Assembly: GCA_033439265.1 (NCBI GenBank)
Contig: JAVTVX010000030.1
Span: 2,916,501 to 2,980,500, forward strand
Source: Dillenia suffruticosa
Taxonomy: Eukaryota; Streptophyta; Magnoliopsida; Dilleniales; Dilleniaceae
Direction of reading: 5' to 3'
Length of the DNA stretch: 64,000 nt
Below are positions 24,737 to 37,233 of the stretch, in pieces. The notes below the pieces were generated by a model. The model was not told the origin of the DNA and ran no database searches. It saw nothing but the letters and a program-made list of their open reading frames with translations. Every line of letters begins with the position of its first letter. The stretch's first letter is position 1. A program made the translations under genes and the position numbers.

Positions 24737-25000
24737 TATGAAATAAAGTATTTCGGAAAAGAGGGAACTAGTAACACTCAACACATTTGTGGTAATAGAA
24801 TGCGAATTGCCTATGCATGTCAGGATCAAATCCAACTAAATTTAGGAAAAATAGGATACCCATGTTGACAGACGGCAATATGAAATAAAGTACTAGGGAA
24901 AAAAAGGGAACTTGTGACACCATACACATTTATGGAAACAGAAAGAGAATGGCCTATGCATGCCAGGATCAAATCCAACTAAATTTCTTACACTGCAAAG
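24737..25000. repeat. Diverged tandem duplication, period about 142 bp
   Basis: The block starting TATGAAATAAAGTA at 24737 recurs from 24879. Both copies continue through GGGAAC..., an ACACATTT motif, GCCTATGCATG and AGGATCAAATCCAAC in the same order. The copies differ at many sites, so the duplication is not recent. No function is assigned. Confidence 0.75.
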
Positions 25001-25358
25001 TGCAATATGCAAAAACGGAATTGGCTATGACACAACATAGAATTCCAGTCTCATCTATGCGGACTTTTTTCTTGCAGCAATTCTGAAGAACTTTCGGTGA
25101 AGGAGCATCATAAGGTACTTCACGGAAAACATAAAGTGGACTTTGTAATGAAGTGAACAGATCAAGAAAATGAACTTGTAGCAGAGAAGTAGAGGATGAA
25201 AACAAGCACAATGCAGTCTACTAGTAGAAGGATGATGAGATAGCGCAAAAAATAAGAATATGAAACACAACAATGGCAGTGTAAACAGAATTGGGATCAT
25301 ATAGGTCCTAGGTCTTTTAACTAGGAGTTGCGCATGAATTAGCAGAACAGTTGAAATT

Positions 25359-25582
25359 GGATCAACGTGGGTTGGCTCAACTGGATGTGGGGTTGAGTAC
25401 CCTTATGCATGATCGAGGTTTGACTCCCACCGGGAGCATCGGGCACTCATGTGTATGGAGCGTTTTCCGTTGGGAGACCCGCCCTTCAAAAGGAGCAACT
25501 ACAGCTGTCGGTCCGGATTAGTCAGGGCGAAGCCCCGGATATCGGGCGGTGTCCAATACATTATAAAAAAAAAAAAAAAAAA
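25359..25582 (+). mobile_element. Full-length tRNA-derived SINE
   Basis: The clearest copy of the family. The head holds a polymerase III box A (TGGCTCAACTGG, about 25372-25383) and box B (GGTTTGACTCC, about 25416-25427) at tRNA-like spacing. Then comes the family body (GGATTAGTCAGG, GGATATCGGG) and a run of about 19 A. A target duplication AGAACAGTTGAAATT/AGAACAGTTGAAGTT flanks it (25344-25358 and 25583-25597, one mismatch). The head is SINE, not a functional tRNA gene: there is no cloverleaf end. Confidence 0.85.
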
Positions 25583-25597
25583 AGAACAGTTGAAGTT

Positions 25598-26048
25598 AGT
25601 TTGCTCAACTGCACAGCAAAGTGGCAAAGTTGTTAGCATAATGGTTGGCAATTAAATGGCAGTGAGTCTTCTAAATAGATAGGTTGAATGTTATGATATA
25701 GAGCAAATGGCCCAGTAACAGTTGGAAATTATTCAGTTTGGCATAGTAACATGCTCACGAGCTCTTTCATTGCTGATACAATGCTAGAATTAACAAGAAT
25801 TCCAGCCTGAATAGGTGACTTAGTTATTGAACAGAAACAGATTAAAAAAAAGTTATTTCACATAAGAATGGTTGTTTACTTCCAATGACGCCTGTGTTGT
25901 ACTACCCTATTCCTGAGGTTTTCATCCAAGTGATGGCTTCTTCTAGGGAATGGCAAAATCCTCCGCTCACATTTGATTGTCATACATTTTACGAAGGGCC
26001 TTCCAGAATAAGATAAGGCCATAAACTGACGCTAATAGAAAGAATGTA
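25598..26048. other. Spacer between SINE and carrier fragment
   Basis: AT-rich sequence with no recognised gene or repeat. It lies just downstream of the stop codon of the carrier fragment and may include its old 3' untranslated region. Confidence 0.5.
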
Positions 26049-26578
26049 TCAGAAAGAAGAGAGCCCAGCAAGATTCCAAAACTTATCATATGAAACCTGA
26101 AATGCAAATTGCCAAGGACCAAGCGTAGCACACGTAGGGAAAAAACACCCCTTCCACAATGCCTTCAATCCTTCATATTTGACAGTCTTGGTTAGAAAAT
26201 CAAAAGAACTTTTGTAAATAACCTCACCGTCCCTGCTCACTGCCTGATTCATCATTCTAGTTTTCACTGCATCTGCTGGACAACTCAAAAGTAGTTGCCG
26301 AGAGACCTGACATTATGGAAGATAGGGTGTGGGAATAGATGTTCTCATTACATATTTGAGTTTGGATAACAAGACGTTCTGCATGATCATAGCAAGCCAA
26401 TTCTCCCTGTTCACCAACAATGCCCATTGGATATTTGGAAATACACCTCTCCACAACCCTACAATGCCTTCTGCCCTTGTGATCCTGCTCAGGGCATCAA
26501 AGACCCGAGTACCTAGGCCGGCCAGAAGACCATCTGCTTGCATCCTCACTTTGACAAGGTCAACAGGGCTTGCAACCT
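26049..26578 (-). pseudogene. UCP3-like mitochondrial carrier, 3'-half fragment
   Basis: Translation matches the C-terminal half of plant mitochondrial uncoupling-like carrier UCP3 (PUMP3). It opens with VASPVDLVKVRMQADG (the PxD..K/R carrier signature), then PNIQWALLVN, GELACYDHAERLVI, HTLSSIMSGL, SCPADAVKTRMMNQ (second signature) and a close ending NLAGLSSF. It needs two frame changes, one just after LLVN (near 26410) and one before SCPADAV (near 26288), so it cannot make a carrier. The first half of the gene is not seen towards 27,300. It begins at an acceptor-like site, so it may be an orphaned last exon. Intact UCP3 would be a six-helix inner-membrane transporter of about 300 residues. 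Confidence 0.85.
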
Positions 26579-27311
26579 CCTATGAGGTACATCTGTTCAG
26601 CTCATTTTGTTAATGTTTGATTTGATTACTAGGGTAATAATTTTTTCTGTCCTTCAATTTGTGGGTTTATTCTTTTTTATGGTTTAGGGTTTTTGATGGA
26701 GGCAAATTGCACAACTTCAAACTCTCTCCAAACCCCCCGGGCGGCCAAGAAAAAAAAAAAGAAAAAAGAAAAAAGAAAAGTGAAAGATGATGAAAAAGGG
26801 AAGTAGTTTCCAGATTTTAGGAAAGGTTTTGAATTTATATTTTAGTAATCTGTGGATAAATTCTTTTTTCGTTTATCATCTGAGGTGCTTCTTAAATGAG
26901 GCTGTCAAAGTTGAAATATAAAAGATAAAAGAAGAAGAAGCAAACAATAAGACATATCAGTTTCAAAATGTCTATCTTTTGTTGTCTATTGATGATTGAT
27001 ACTTGGTGTGAATCTCTATATCACCAATAATCTTTTAGTTTGTATTACTGTTGTTATTATCGTGCTTGATGAACAGTCAACTCACAAGTGCAGATCATGC
27101 ATGCGTAGGATGTGGGAGGGAAATACAAACAAACAGAACCATTTAACCTTTGAAGACTGTTTATGGAGAACAGGGGGTGGATTATTTGAGTGAAAATAAG
27201 GCAAGTCAAGAAAGATAGCAACATGCTTAATAAATTTTCTTAAGTATTTTGTCGAATTAGCCTTTTATTGAAAATGTTGGTATATGCCGGATAGCATGGG
27301 AAAATCGTAAA

Positions 27312-27345
<34 letters not shown>

Positions 27346-27684
27346 TTGGTTTGGCAGGGGGTCTGTGGTGCATTTCATACAATGAGCTATCGGGTGAAAC
27401 TAGGAGATGGTTCATAGGGGTGTTGGTGTAACTTTTTCTCTCTTTACTACTTCGGAACATAAAAAAAATCCCACAAATTAGATTCCATGGGATAGAGACA
27501 AATATATAAAAAACTGGTGCAATTTCCAGCACGCAATAAGCATTCAGGATCACTAGCCAATCATGAACCTATTAGGCAAATTCTGAATTGGCTTCGGCGA
27601 GCTTGAATCTCCATTTTGAGGAGGCCTGAAGCCCATTACTCAGCAAGGCAAACTGATCCCGACAATCTAGTATTAGTTAAGGCC
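26579..27684. other. Spacer with an ATT microsatellite
   Basis: No gene is recognised, and the missing first part of the carrier was not found. An (ATT)n tract of about 12 units lies at 27311-27345 and an A-rich patch at 26750-26780. Confidence 0.55.
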
Positions 27685-30600
27685 TTACCGCTGAAGGCTA
27701 ACGAGAGAATGGTCAACTCCAGCGGATCCCTTCACCAGCAAGGATGAGTGTGTCCCTTCCTCTACCACTTTTCCTTTGTCTAACACTACTATTATATCAC
27801 AATTTTGTACAGTACTCAACCGGTGAGCCACAACAACTCCTGCCAGACATGAAGTGTTCCAAAGCATGCTGCACCACCGTTTCTGATTGAACATCAGGTG
27901 CACTGGTGGCCTCGTCCAACAATAACACTGACAGATTCTTCAGTATGGCTTGGGCTATTGCAATGTGCTGTTTCTGCCCACCAGATAGCTTGACTCCTTT
28001 ATCACAACAAGTTGTTTGGTATCCATTATTTACTCCAGCGATAAAATCATGAGCATTTGCTGCTCTTGCGGCCTCTATTATCTCTGCCTCACCCACGTGA
28101 TCAGATACTCCAGATGCTATGTTTTCTCTAATTGTACCAGAAAATAATATTGGTTATTGGCTAACAAGGGCAATGTGTTTTCTCAGTGATCTGAGATGGT
28201 ATGACCTTATATCTCTGCCATCTATTTTCACCATGTCTTGAATTGGATCGTGAAATCGTTCGATCAAACTGATAATAGTGGACTTACCAGACCCGCTCTC
28301 CCACTAATGCTGTGGATTTTCCTGCTTCAATTTTGATCGAAAGGCCTTCAAATATAAAAATATCAGGTCTAGCAGGATATGCAAAGGGCACATCACGTAT
28401 TTCAACATAACCCATTATGTTATCTGGTTCAAAACCTTCTTTATCTTCTGAATTTTATCGGTGTGCAGTGATCCAGGACAGAGAAAACAGATTTAATTGC
28501 ATCGAGCCCTTTGGCCAAATCAGCATTCATACTAGCAGCATCGGCAATGGCACGACCACAACCTATTAAAATTAGGAAAGTCTGGAAAAATTCTTCTTTG
28601 TAATTTGGCCTTTCGAGATGAGCTTGCCACCACACCAAAATGCCATAGCCCTGGTGAAATATGTGATGCTTTGTGAGGTTCCAAGAACAATACCTACAAA
28701 CCAGGATTGTCTTTTATTTTCTCATGTTGGTGCTTCTTGAGCTTTCTCTAGCATTTTGAGTATTCGGGATTGTGAGGAGAATGCTGTTATAGTTCGAATG
28801 TTGGAAACAGTTTCTGCTGCCACCCTGCTGCTTTCATCTTGAGCTCTAGTGGTCTTCTTGGACATGCTTTTGAGTGGTACCCGTTGGCAATAATGATTTA
28901 CAACAATGAGGGGCTGGACAGCTATGAAGACAAGACCAAGCGTCCATGAAAGGAAAAGACTAATGGTGCGTGATATGCTTACAAGTGAGAATATTTGAAG
29001 TTGGAGAGTCACCTGATCTATCACCACAGATCTTACCTGCAAAAATTACAGAGGAATGACAGCATTAGGGGCCAGGAGACAGGGAAACTTCCCTAATACT
29101 AGGGTATTGGAGCAGTGAGGGTAGATGTCCCAATTACAAGAGGAATTTCAAACTATCCGATCTGGCTTAAGAGATCTTATACTAATTGAACTCTTGCTTC
29201 ACAGGGCTTGATGGGCGTATCCAGGTATGAATAATTGAATATTGAATCATTTTGAGCATCAGTTCATTGATAGGTGATGCTCGGCATTTGTTCATTTTAA
29301 AATTTCCCAAATCAATCATAATTGTTAATGATGATGTATGTTTACTCCAGTGATTCTAGGTTTTGAATGTTTATAACGTAGGATTTGATAAATTATGGAG
29401 TAAATATTGTAATTGGCACACTTCCCATGTTTGACTGGTGGGGCAGTTCAACATGAGCAGTGAAAACCAAATAAGTCAACTCACCACATTGGCAACTCTG
29501 GCCAGTCGAGAGCATATGGCACCACTGGAGTTGTCATCTTGATCAAACCATGCAACCTCAAATGTGAGCATCTTTGTGAGCATTTTCTCCCTAATCCTTA
29601 TTGTCAAGAGCTCTCCCATTACTGCAAAGTTGTAGTGCAGGCCTATGCTTGCCAAATATGAGAACTTGGTTAAACCAAGATAACATAGTGCATACATCCT
29701 TGTCCTTGTGATAATCTCACCATGATCTGTCATGAAATACACTGAGATCAATGATCCCAGCATAAATGCGTGCATCGGTTCAATTGCACCACACAGGATT
29801 GCATTCAAGCACCCACCAAGCGCTTGCTTCCACTCTGGAATTACCCATGTTGGTATTCTCCCAAATGTGGGTAGTGGAGCGCCTTGATCCCCTGTGTTTG
29901 TCACACCTTTGAAAGTGACTGAAGCTCTACTTGCTGCCTTTGAGTTTGCAGAACTTGATTGATTAGCAATGAAGAGCTTGTGATCTTTCATGTTGTTTAC
30001 CTGAGTGCTGACTGTGTTTGAGGTGTGGGGAACTACTGCTTTTTCTTTCTCCATTTGTTGCGTCCGGATAAATGAGGTGTACAACCCTGTAATGTCTTTC
30101 ATTAACTCCTTGTGTGATCCCATTTCCATGATCTGGCCATTCCAGAGAATGGCAATGATGTTGGCGTTTTGGATGGTGGAGAGGCGGTGAACAATGATGA
30201 TTGTTGTACAACATATCATCGCTTCATTAAGTGCTTCTTGACTGCTCGTTCTGATTCCGAGTCTAATGCACTGGTTGCCTCATCCAGGGGGAGTATTTTT
30301 GGTGCTTTGATAGTTGCGTGCGCAATAGCTATTCTTTGCTTCTGACCTCCTGATAACTGGATGCCCCTCTTGCCCACCTGGTAGTGCACAATTGCCTTCT
30401 GATTATTATGGAATTGTATAATTGCATAGGAATATGGATTGATTAATGACAAGCACCATCAAACCTGTGTTTCATACCCGAGGCAACTTAGAAATGAAGT
30501 GATGAGCACTCGAAGCTTTGGCCGCTTTCATAACCTCATTTGTGGTTGCATCTTCCTTGCCGAGTAGAATATTGTCCTTTGTGCTGGCTCCAAGCAATAT

Positions 30601-32068
30601 AGGCTCCTGGCTCACTAATCCCATGAGCGACCGAAGCCACTTAAGCTGAAGCTTGTTGATTGGAACTCCATCAAGGAGTATCTCTCCTTGACATGGATCA
30701 TAGACCCTTTGCAGTAAACTAATTATTGTTGATTTCCCTGATCCATTACTACCAATTAATGCTGCTGTCTTTCCTGCAGGGATGCTTAGGCAAAAGTCTC
30801 TCAATATTGTGCTTTCTGGTCTGGATGGATATGCAAACTCTATACGTCTGAACTCAATCTGTCCGGAAACATTCTGTAAAATCTCTCCATCCATATTGTA
30901 CGAGTCAATACTGGGTACTGCTGTGATTACCTCCATTATATGCTCTATAGCTGAGCAGGCGTCTGAGAGGTACTTTATGTTTGTCATGGCATTACCAAGT
31001 GATCTGATCAGTTAAAATGAGATAAATAAATTTAGCCCCGTTCGCCCCTTTACCCTGGCAAAGTAGCACAAATTGAAACACTATCAGAAAAATCGATTAC
31101 TTATATTGGTTTTGGGGAGAAAAGCTATGATATCCTTGTAGTACCTTTATGGAGATAGGTTTCCTGAATGCCCATATACGCCGAAGCTTAGAATTCAGAC
31201 TTAAGTTGGCTGTAGACTTATCGGATGTTTGATAAAAAACTTAATGCAAATGGCTGAGATTACAACTCACTTTTGTACTAAGTTTGTTTGATAACCATTG
31301 TGAGAATGGTTAAATTCTCAGCAGTACTAAATAGTAGGGGCAAAAAACTAAACCTCAAATTGCTGGCTTATTGCTGGATGCTGGACAGCCACAAATGTAA
31401 TTGCAAGCTGTTGATAGCTCAAATTGCCAATTAGGCCTATATATATATATATTTTTATTTATAAATATTACACTTGCTACCATTTTTTTTCGGTGCTTAA
31501 AATCAGTAGTTAATCCACTCGTGTAATAATCTTAGCTAACAAAATGAGTTATTAATTAGAAATACTTACATTCCACCAATAATTATGGTGATAAGGACAG
31601 AAAAAATTGTCCTTCCACAAGCTCCATGGTACCTGACCAATTTTCCTCCATACCATGACACTATGGAGCCAAAAATGTACATAAAACATCTGCTTCCAAT
31701 GGCCAAGGCCTTCACAAACCCTTGCTTCATCCCCAAATTTAGGCAGCCTTGAAGACTGGCGGATAATTGGGCTATAGTTTGGTTTTCCACAACAAGAATA
31801 AACGGTTCTGATGGAGGAGATCGCCTGCCCTGCCACAATTCCTGCCTTAATGTATTCCTTGCCCATTTTCCTTGCCGAACTCATTTGTGCCCTCCCATAC
31901 ATAAAGTCCAGGAACAACCAAAAGTACGATAAATGGTAACTCTACCATAGCTAGTTGCCACAGCATTACTTTTTTTTGGTGGACTGCCACAGCATTACGA
32001 AGGCTGCTATGTAGCTTCCGATGAATGTGACTGCATTCATTAAAAAATTCGGCACCTATTGCATGCAC
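27685..32068 (-). pseudogene. ABCB15-like (MDR/P-glycoprotein) transporter pseudogene
   Basis: Remains of a plant ABCB full transporter with introns kept. From high to low coordinates: part of the first membrane domain (32068-31560), first nucleotide-binding domain with Walker A GSNGSGKS (30987-30472), LSGGQ and Walker B region (30450-30216), linker and second membrane domain (30219-29476, 29042-28441), and the second nucleotide-binding domain ending HSLVSLQR (28390-27685). The N-terminal exon is absent and several frame changes and stops occur, for example near 30470, 30215, 31840 and 27830. In the second half, [13 protein letters not shown] and [11 protein letters not shown] depart from the usual [13 protein letters not shown] and EATSALD. 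A 14-base direct repeat (31956-31969, 31985-31998) interrupts the first domain. It is a multi-lesion pseudogene of ABCB15-type ancestry. Confidence 0.88.
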
Positions 32069-33149
32069 AAGATTGTCAAATGTTTAAGAATATAAAATGA
32101 CTCCACGTATCCGTACCCTCCATGGGAAAAAATTCCACTACCCTGCACTGTGCCGGACAATTTCTTCGCCTCCGCCCCCTTCTGTGCCCCCATATGGGCA
32201 GATCCCATGGGTGGCCCCCCTCGGCGGTTGGGAAGTATTAGTGGTGCTTAATGGGTAAGTGCTACTCTAATGGACAAATTTAGCGTTGTCTAATGGACAA
32301 GTATTAGTGATGCTTAATGTAGTTTTTTCTTGTGCTCAAATGGCTGAGTCAATCTACACATTATTATTGTAGTTTGCAAATCTACGTAGTTGTGCCAAGC
32401 CCAGAAAAGTGGATCCTTTTTTTTTTTTTTAAGCTTGAGAAAGGTACTTACATTAAAATTGAGTAATAATTTATTTACTTTATACACAAAAATTTAGCAA
32501 TGCTCCAAGTGACAACCTCATGTCACTTAACATCACTAGCCAAGCTCGAACAGGTTTCCATAATGGTAGATCCAAGCTGACTTGAGCTACTCTAATTGTT
32601 TTACGTATAGCCTAGTTATGCATTGCACCAAATAGAATGAAAATGAGCATGAAGACATCCCTTTTCTAATATAGTAACGTGAAGCATCAATCTTGTAGGT
32701 CCTCTGTACCAGTGAACGGCTCAGCTTCTGCCATGGTTCAGAATGCACACTAAAAAGAAAGGATGCTATGATCTTCTTCATCTTAAAATGTTCAATAATG
32801 CTAAAATGTTATGCTTTCTGTTGATGACATGCTTTGCGTGCTTTACACTAGCACACAAGACATTCCTAAAACCGTCTCATAGTTGCATATTGCTAAGTGA
32901 TGTTATAAGAATAGCACCATGATTTGACAAATTGCAGCACTATTTTAGTTCCAAAGAAAAAAAAGGATTGCAACATGATGACAAAAAGAGTTGCATGTAT
33001 TTACAATGACAGAGGAGCAAAGCAATAGAAGAGGCCTGGAAAGATTTTTCCATCTTCCCCAACAATTGAAGTCTTTGAGTTTAGAATTAAGTTAAACTTG
33101 AGGCATCATGTACAGATACAGACAGATTAAACAGAGGGAGGCCATGCAC
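32069..33149. other. Spacer and probable E2 3' untranslated region
   Basis: The part next to 33149 is the likely 3' untranslated region of the minus-strand E2 gene. The rest shows short imperfect direct repeats near 32230-32320 (AAGTATTAGTG...GCTTAATG) and no recognised gene. Confidence 0.5.
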
Positions 33150-36100
33150 CTATGGATCTGCTTGGCCAGCCACTGCTTCATCACTGGAGTCATATTCATC
33201 TTCACTCAGTTCTTCATCACTGGATTTCTCCTCCTGGCCTGCTCCTACATGCTCTGGCTTGGCATATTTCTCACAGAACTCTGGACAGCAGATAAAACAA
33301 GAAAAAGTAGCATTAGACCATTGATAAATGCCAAACAATTGATAAAACGTGCTTCTCAGAGATAAATATAGTAAGCCAAACCAAAACCCCGGAAGAGGAT
33401 GAGATTATTCAACTTTATCTGTATAATTTGAGACTCTATATTATGAAATGAAACTGATGCATGGAAACTAAAGGAATGAAGTTTCTACATGAGCATGAGG
33501 TTTCAAAAGCATTCAGGATAGAACCACTAACTCAGGTCACATTGGGTGCACCAGATAAGGGGATGATTGGACTAAAAATTAGTCGAATCTTTTTTTTTTT
33601 TGGTTATGACATGGATTAACTGTACCAGCAGGACTGAATTATCCAAGATTCAACCCTTTTATCCATCTCAATGCAGTAAACTAATACCAAATGTAGCAAC
33701 AGGATTGAATGGAATCAAATAATTTGATTCAAATTATCTACATTTATGAATATATTACATCTAAGAACATATATGCTCTCGTACATATATACATTTATAC
33801 ATGCACACTGAAATACATATATAACATAAAGTAATTTATTTTGTACTATCCTATCCAAGTTGAACATAGTATTGATACTCATCGTATCCAATTTAATTTT
33901 AATCTTGTTCCCACTAATCCAATCCAGGCCTATCCTACATGCCAAACACACATTTAAGTATTAAATCATGGGACTTAATTTTGTTTCATGAAATGATATT
34001 CATGTGACATCGCTTTCTATTCTATATTATTGAGCATACATAGGATAAGGCAAATGTTGCCCACGGATGAGATGAAGATATAGACGAACTTTAATTACAT
34101 ACAAATTCCACTTCCCCCCTCCCAAAAAAAAAAAAAAAAAGTGAAAGAAAGAGACAAGGTTAGATGAAAAACCAATTTGGTGAAGTACATAGACCAAAAT
34201 TTATGTCTGGACCAAAATTTTCAGTCTAAAGATGATAGTATGCACCACTTGTAGCAGAACAGGAGGGACAATTACTTTTACAATATGTTATACCAGTAAA
34301 CAAAGTTTGCAGTCCACTCTATGTCCTTTAGAACCCATCCTTTCTTCCTTTATGAGCTATTGTTATAAAAAAATAAAAAATAAAAAATAAGAATCGATAA
34401 ACATCACTTCAAATGTTGAAACTTAGCAGGAATATCTGTCCTAGATATCAACCACACTTCTATTCCAAATATTAAATGTCTTTATAAACTTCCTGGAAAG
34501 ATTGTTAGAATTTACAACATTATCTAGTGTGCATCGCAGAGTAATATCCGGCCTCTGTTGAGGTATACACATCTGTTCCCTGCTACACCGAGCATCCCAA
34601 GGCCCCAAAGCAAAAGAATGCATCACTAGCATCAATACACCCATTTATACCCTTAAGTTGGACCTGCACCAAGAGGTCATTACATAGTTTACAGTCACTA
34701 TACTACTGATAAATGTGGACCAAATGAACACAAGGATAGAAGCTAATTGTGTGGTAATAGAACCTCTCTATAATACTTTGGGAGAGCAAGTTCTTTATGT
34801 AGTGCTCATTTGCTGATGAGTTCACTCCATCAGGAAGATTGGGAAAGAGGTCAGTTGCAAATTGCATATGGAAACACTCTAAGAGCGTATTTGTAAGAAT
34901 CCAGTTTTTTTCCTTGCTCTTTTCCTTATGTCATAACTAGGCAGTTTGGAGAGAAGTGGTGCCAATGGATAACATTTCTTTATCCAATTCCTATATTGAA
35001 TAATGATAGTCCCTTTTCCAATCTTTGGGAAGGTTGCAAAAGTGGGAACTTCTCCCTTTTACCATCTTGGCACTACTTGGTATGTTGTCAAGGCTTTGAG
35101 GCAATCTCAAGAATTTTAGAGAGGGAAATAGAGAGAACAGCAACTAGTGTCAGTGTCTATTTCTTTTGCGTAGATAATATTACCTTTTGCCGCTTAAAAA
35201 CTGACTGAATTGTCCATTTAAGATCGATGCTTCTTTGCTCTGAGGTGTTGGATCTAAATGAAACCAGAGTAAAGCAAGATTATCCCTATCAAGTACTGAT
35301 GGGGTTAATGTTGCTTTTCTATTTTCACAAATTTAAGATGCCCAAGCTAGTAACTAGAAGTTTGAGATTTTTTTAAGGAGAGAAATATTTGGGACACCCT
35401 TGATTTCTGCATCAAGTCCCTTCCCACTTCAGTGGAGCCCTTAGGAAATATTGTGGAGATTTGTGGGTGAAATTGATTTACCTTGTGAAAAACTTTCCAT
35501 TGCAATGTATAGGTTGGATCTCCAAAGGGGTGACAGAAGAAGAACATTCTAGGAAATGTTACGCAAAAGGGAGACTGATATTTATTAGGTCTGTGATGTT
35601 TGAAGTGGGAGTTGAACTGCAGTTCACTTTTGAAGTCATATTATCCAGAAGTCACATTATCCAGCACTAATGGAACCGTTCCTAAGTTATACCTATGACA
35701 TCAATAAGCACAGTGAGGCATCTTTGGATGGCTTTTCAAATGCCGAAGAAGTGAGGGTTCTCTCCACCTTATTAACTATCAGTAATTGGATTTAGAGAGG
35801 GAGTAGCTAAATAGGATGGTATCTAAGGGTAAACTTAGAATTAAAGTTGCTTTCCAACAATGAAACATGGATATGGACACAAAGACACCACATGACACAA
35901 GCTTTGACATAGGAAATTCAAAAACATAGGACATAACATGGCATGGACATGTTTATTGACATACGTAAATTATGAATCTAGAAATATCTAAATAAAAAAC
36001 TGAGAATGTTATGTGATTATTTGTTAATGATAATCATGAAATCAGTAATCAAAGTATTTAAATTTTCCTTATTTATGGCACATAAGATTGGGTCCCCCCC

Positions 36101-37193
36101 CCCCACTTAAAGGCCCCCCACTTAAAGGCCTAAAAATTTGGCCTATTCTGTCCGGCCGTGTCAGCAACAGCAACACATTGAGCCATGTCAAGATAAAAAG
36201 CGATTGTTTTCACTTAGACATTGTACAGGTGCATGTTCGAAACCTACGAGCAGTGTGTTGCTCTAAGAAACATGTCATACATGCAGACATACCAAACAAG
36301 TGGTGTCTAGGTGCTTAAGAGTTTTCTCAAAGTATTAAGCAGTGAAAAAGTTTCTTCAGTCAGTCAAACTTCTACCAGAAGGTTCTAACTCCTTCAAAGG
36401 TTATCTTTTCCCTTAGGAATTCCATCAAGTGGACCTTGGCCTTGAATAACTTTCAGGGAAAAGAATAGCATTTTTCCTGAAGCTGCTTCCTTTGTAAGCT
36501 CAGTGTAAAGTGTAAATCACTTCTTTTGCATTGCTTTAGGCCAAGTTGGTCGATTAGATAATGTCATTTTAATCATGGCAATGACTAGATTCATTGGCAA
36601 AACAACTTTGCACTTAAAATAGTTTCAGGAAAAAAAGCAGCTTAGTCCTCCTTAAAAGCCTCCTTTTTATTTGTTCTGAAGAAATTAACAAAAAAAAGAG
36701 AAGGAAATGCAAGAATAAATCTATTTGAGGACATGAAGCATTCTACCAACAAGAGAAGAGGTTGTGGTCAAAGTCTCATTATTTTCGATACACAAATCAC
36801 TATGCTATAGATCCAAACATTAGTTTGATCTAGTTCATATGCAGATTGTACATGATTTTTTGTACTTAGTTGATATGATACTCCTTTATCACCTTTTACT
36901 CCACTCAGTTAAACCTGTTCCAAAAACATTAGTGCCAGCTACATGAATCCATTATCTCCATCTACGTGACAGCATGACCAATGATTAACTGAGTTATTAG
37001 CATATCATATCCACTACCTCTTCGAAAGTTTTCTTGCTCATTTTTCTAGTTCTTGGAGAATTTTCAACTTGAATACTATGTCTTCTTTCTACAAGAAGCA
37101 TTAAGTAGGTCTCAATTGAGGTCACACCTAATTAGCTTTTACCATCTTTTCTATTTCTTCATCTACCACCTCAAATAAAGTTTTAAATACATA

Positions 37194-37233
<40 letters not shown>

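Noticed and set aside
25359-25460. tRNA gene suggested by box A and box B
   Set aside because: The promoter boxes belong to a SINE head with poly-A tail and target duplication; no proper acceptor stem.
27311-27345. CRISPR-like periodic sequence
   Set aside because: It is a plain ATT microsatellite with no spacers, and this is a plant nuclear window.
32587-32781. Candidate N-terminal exon of the ABCB pseudogene
   Set aside because: The peptide does not resemble any ABCB membrane segment. The true first exon was not found.
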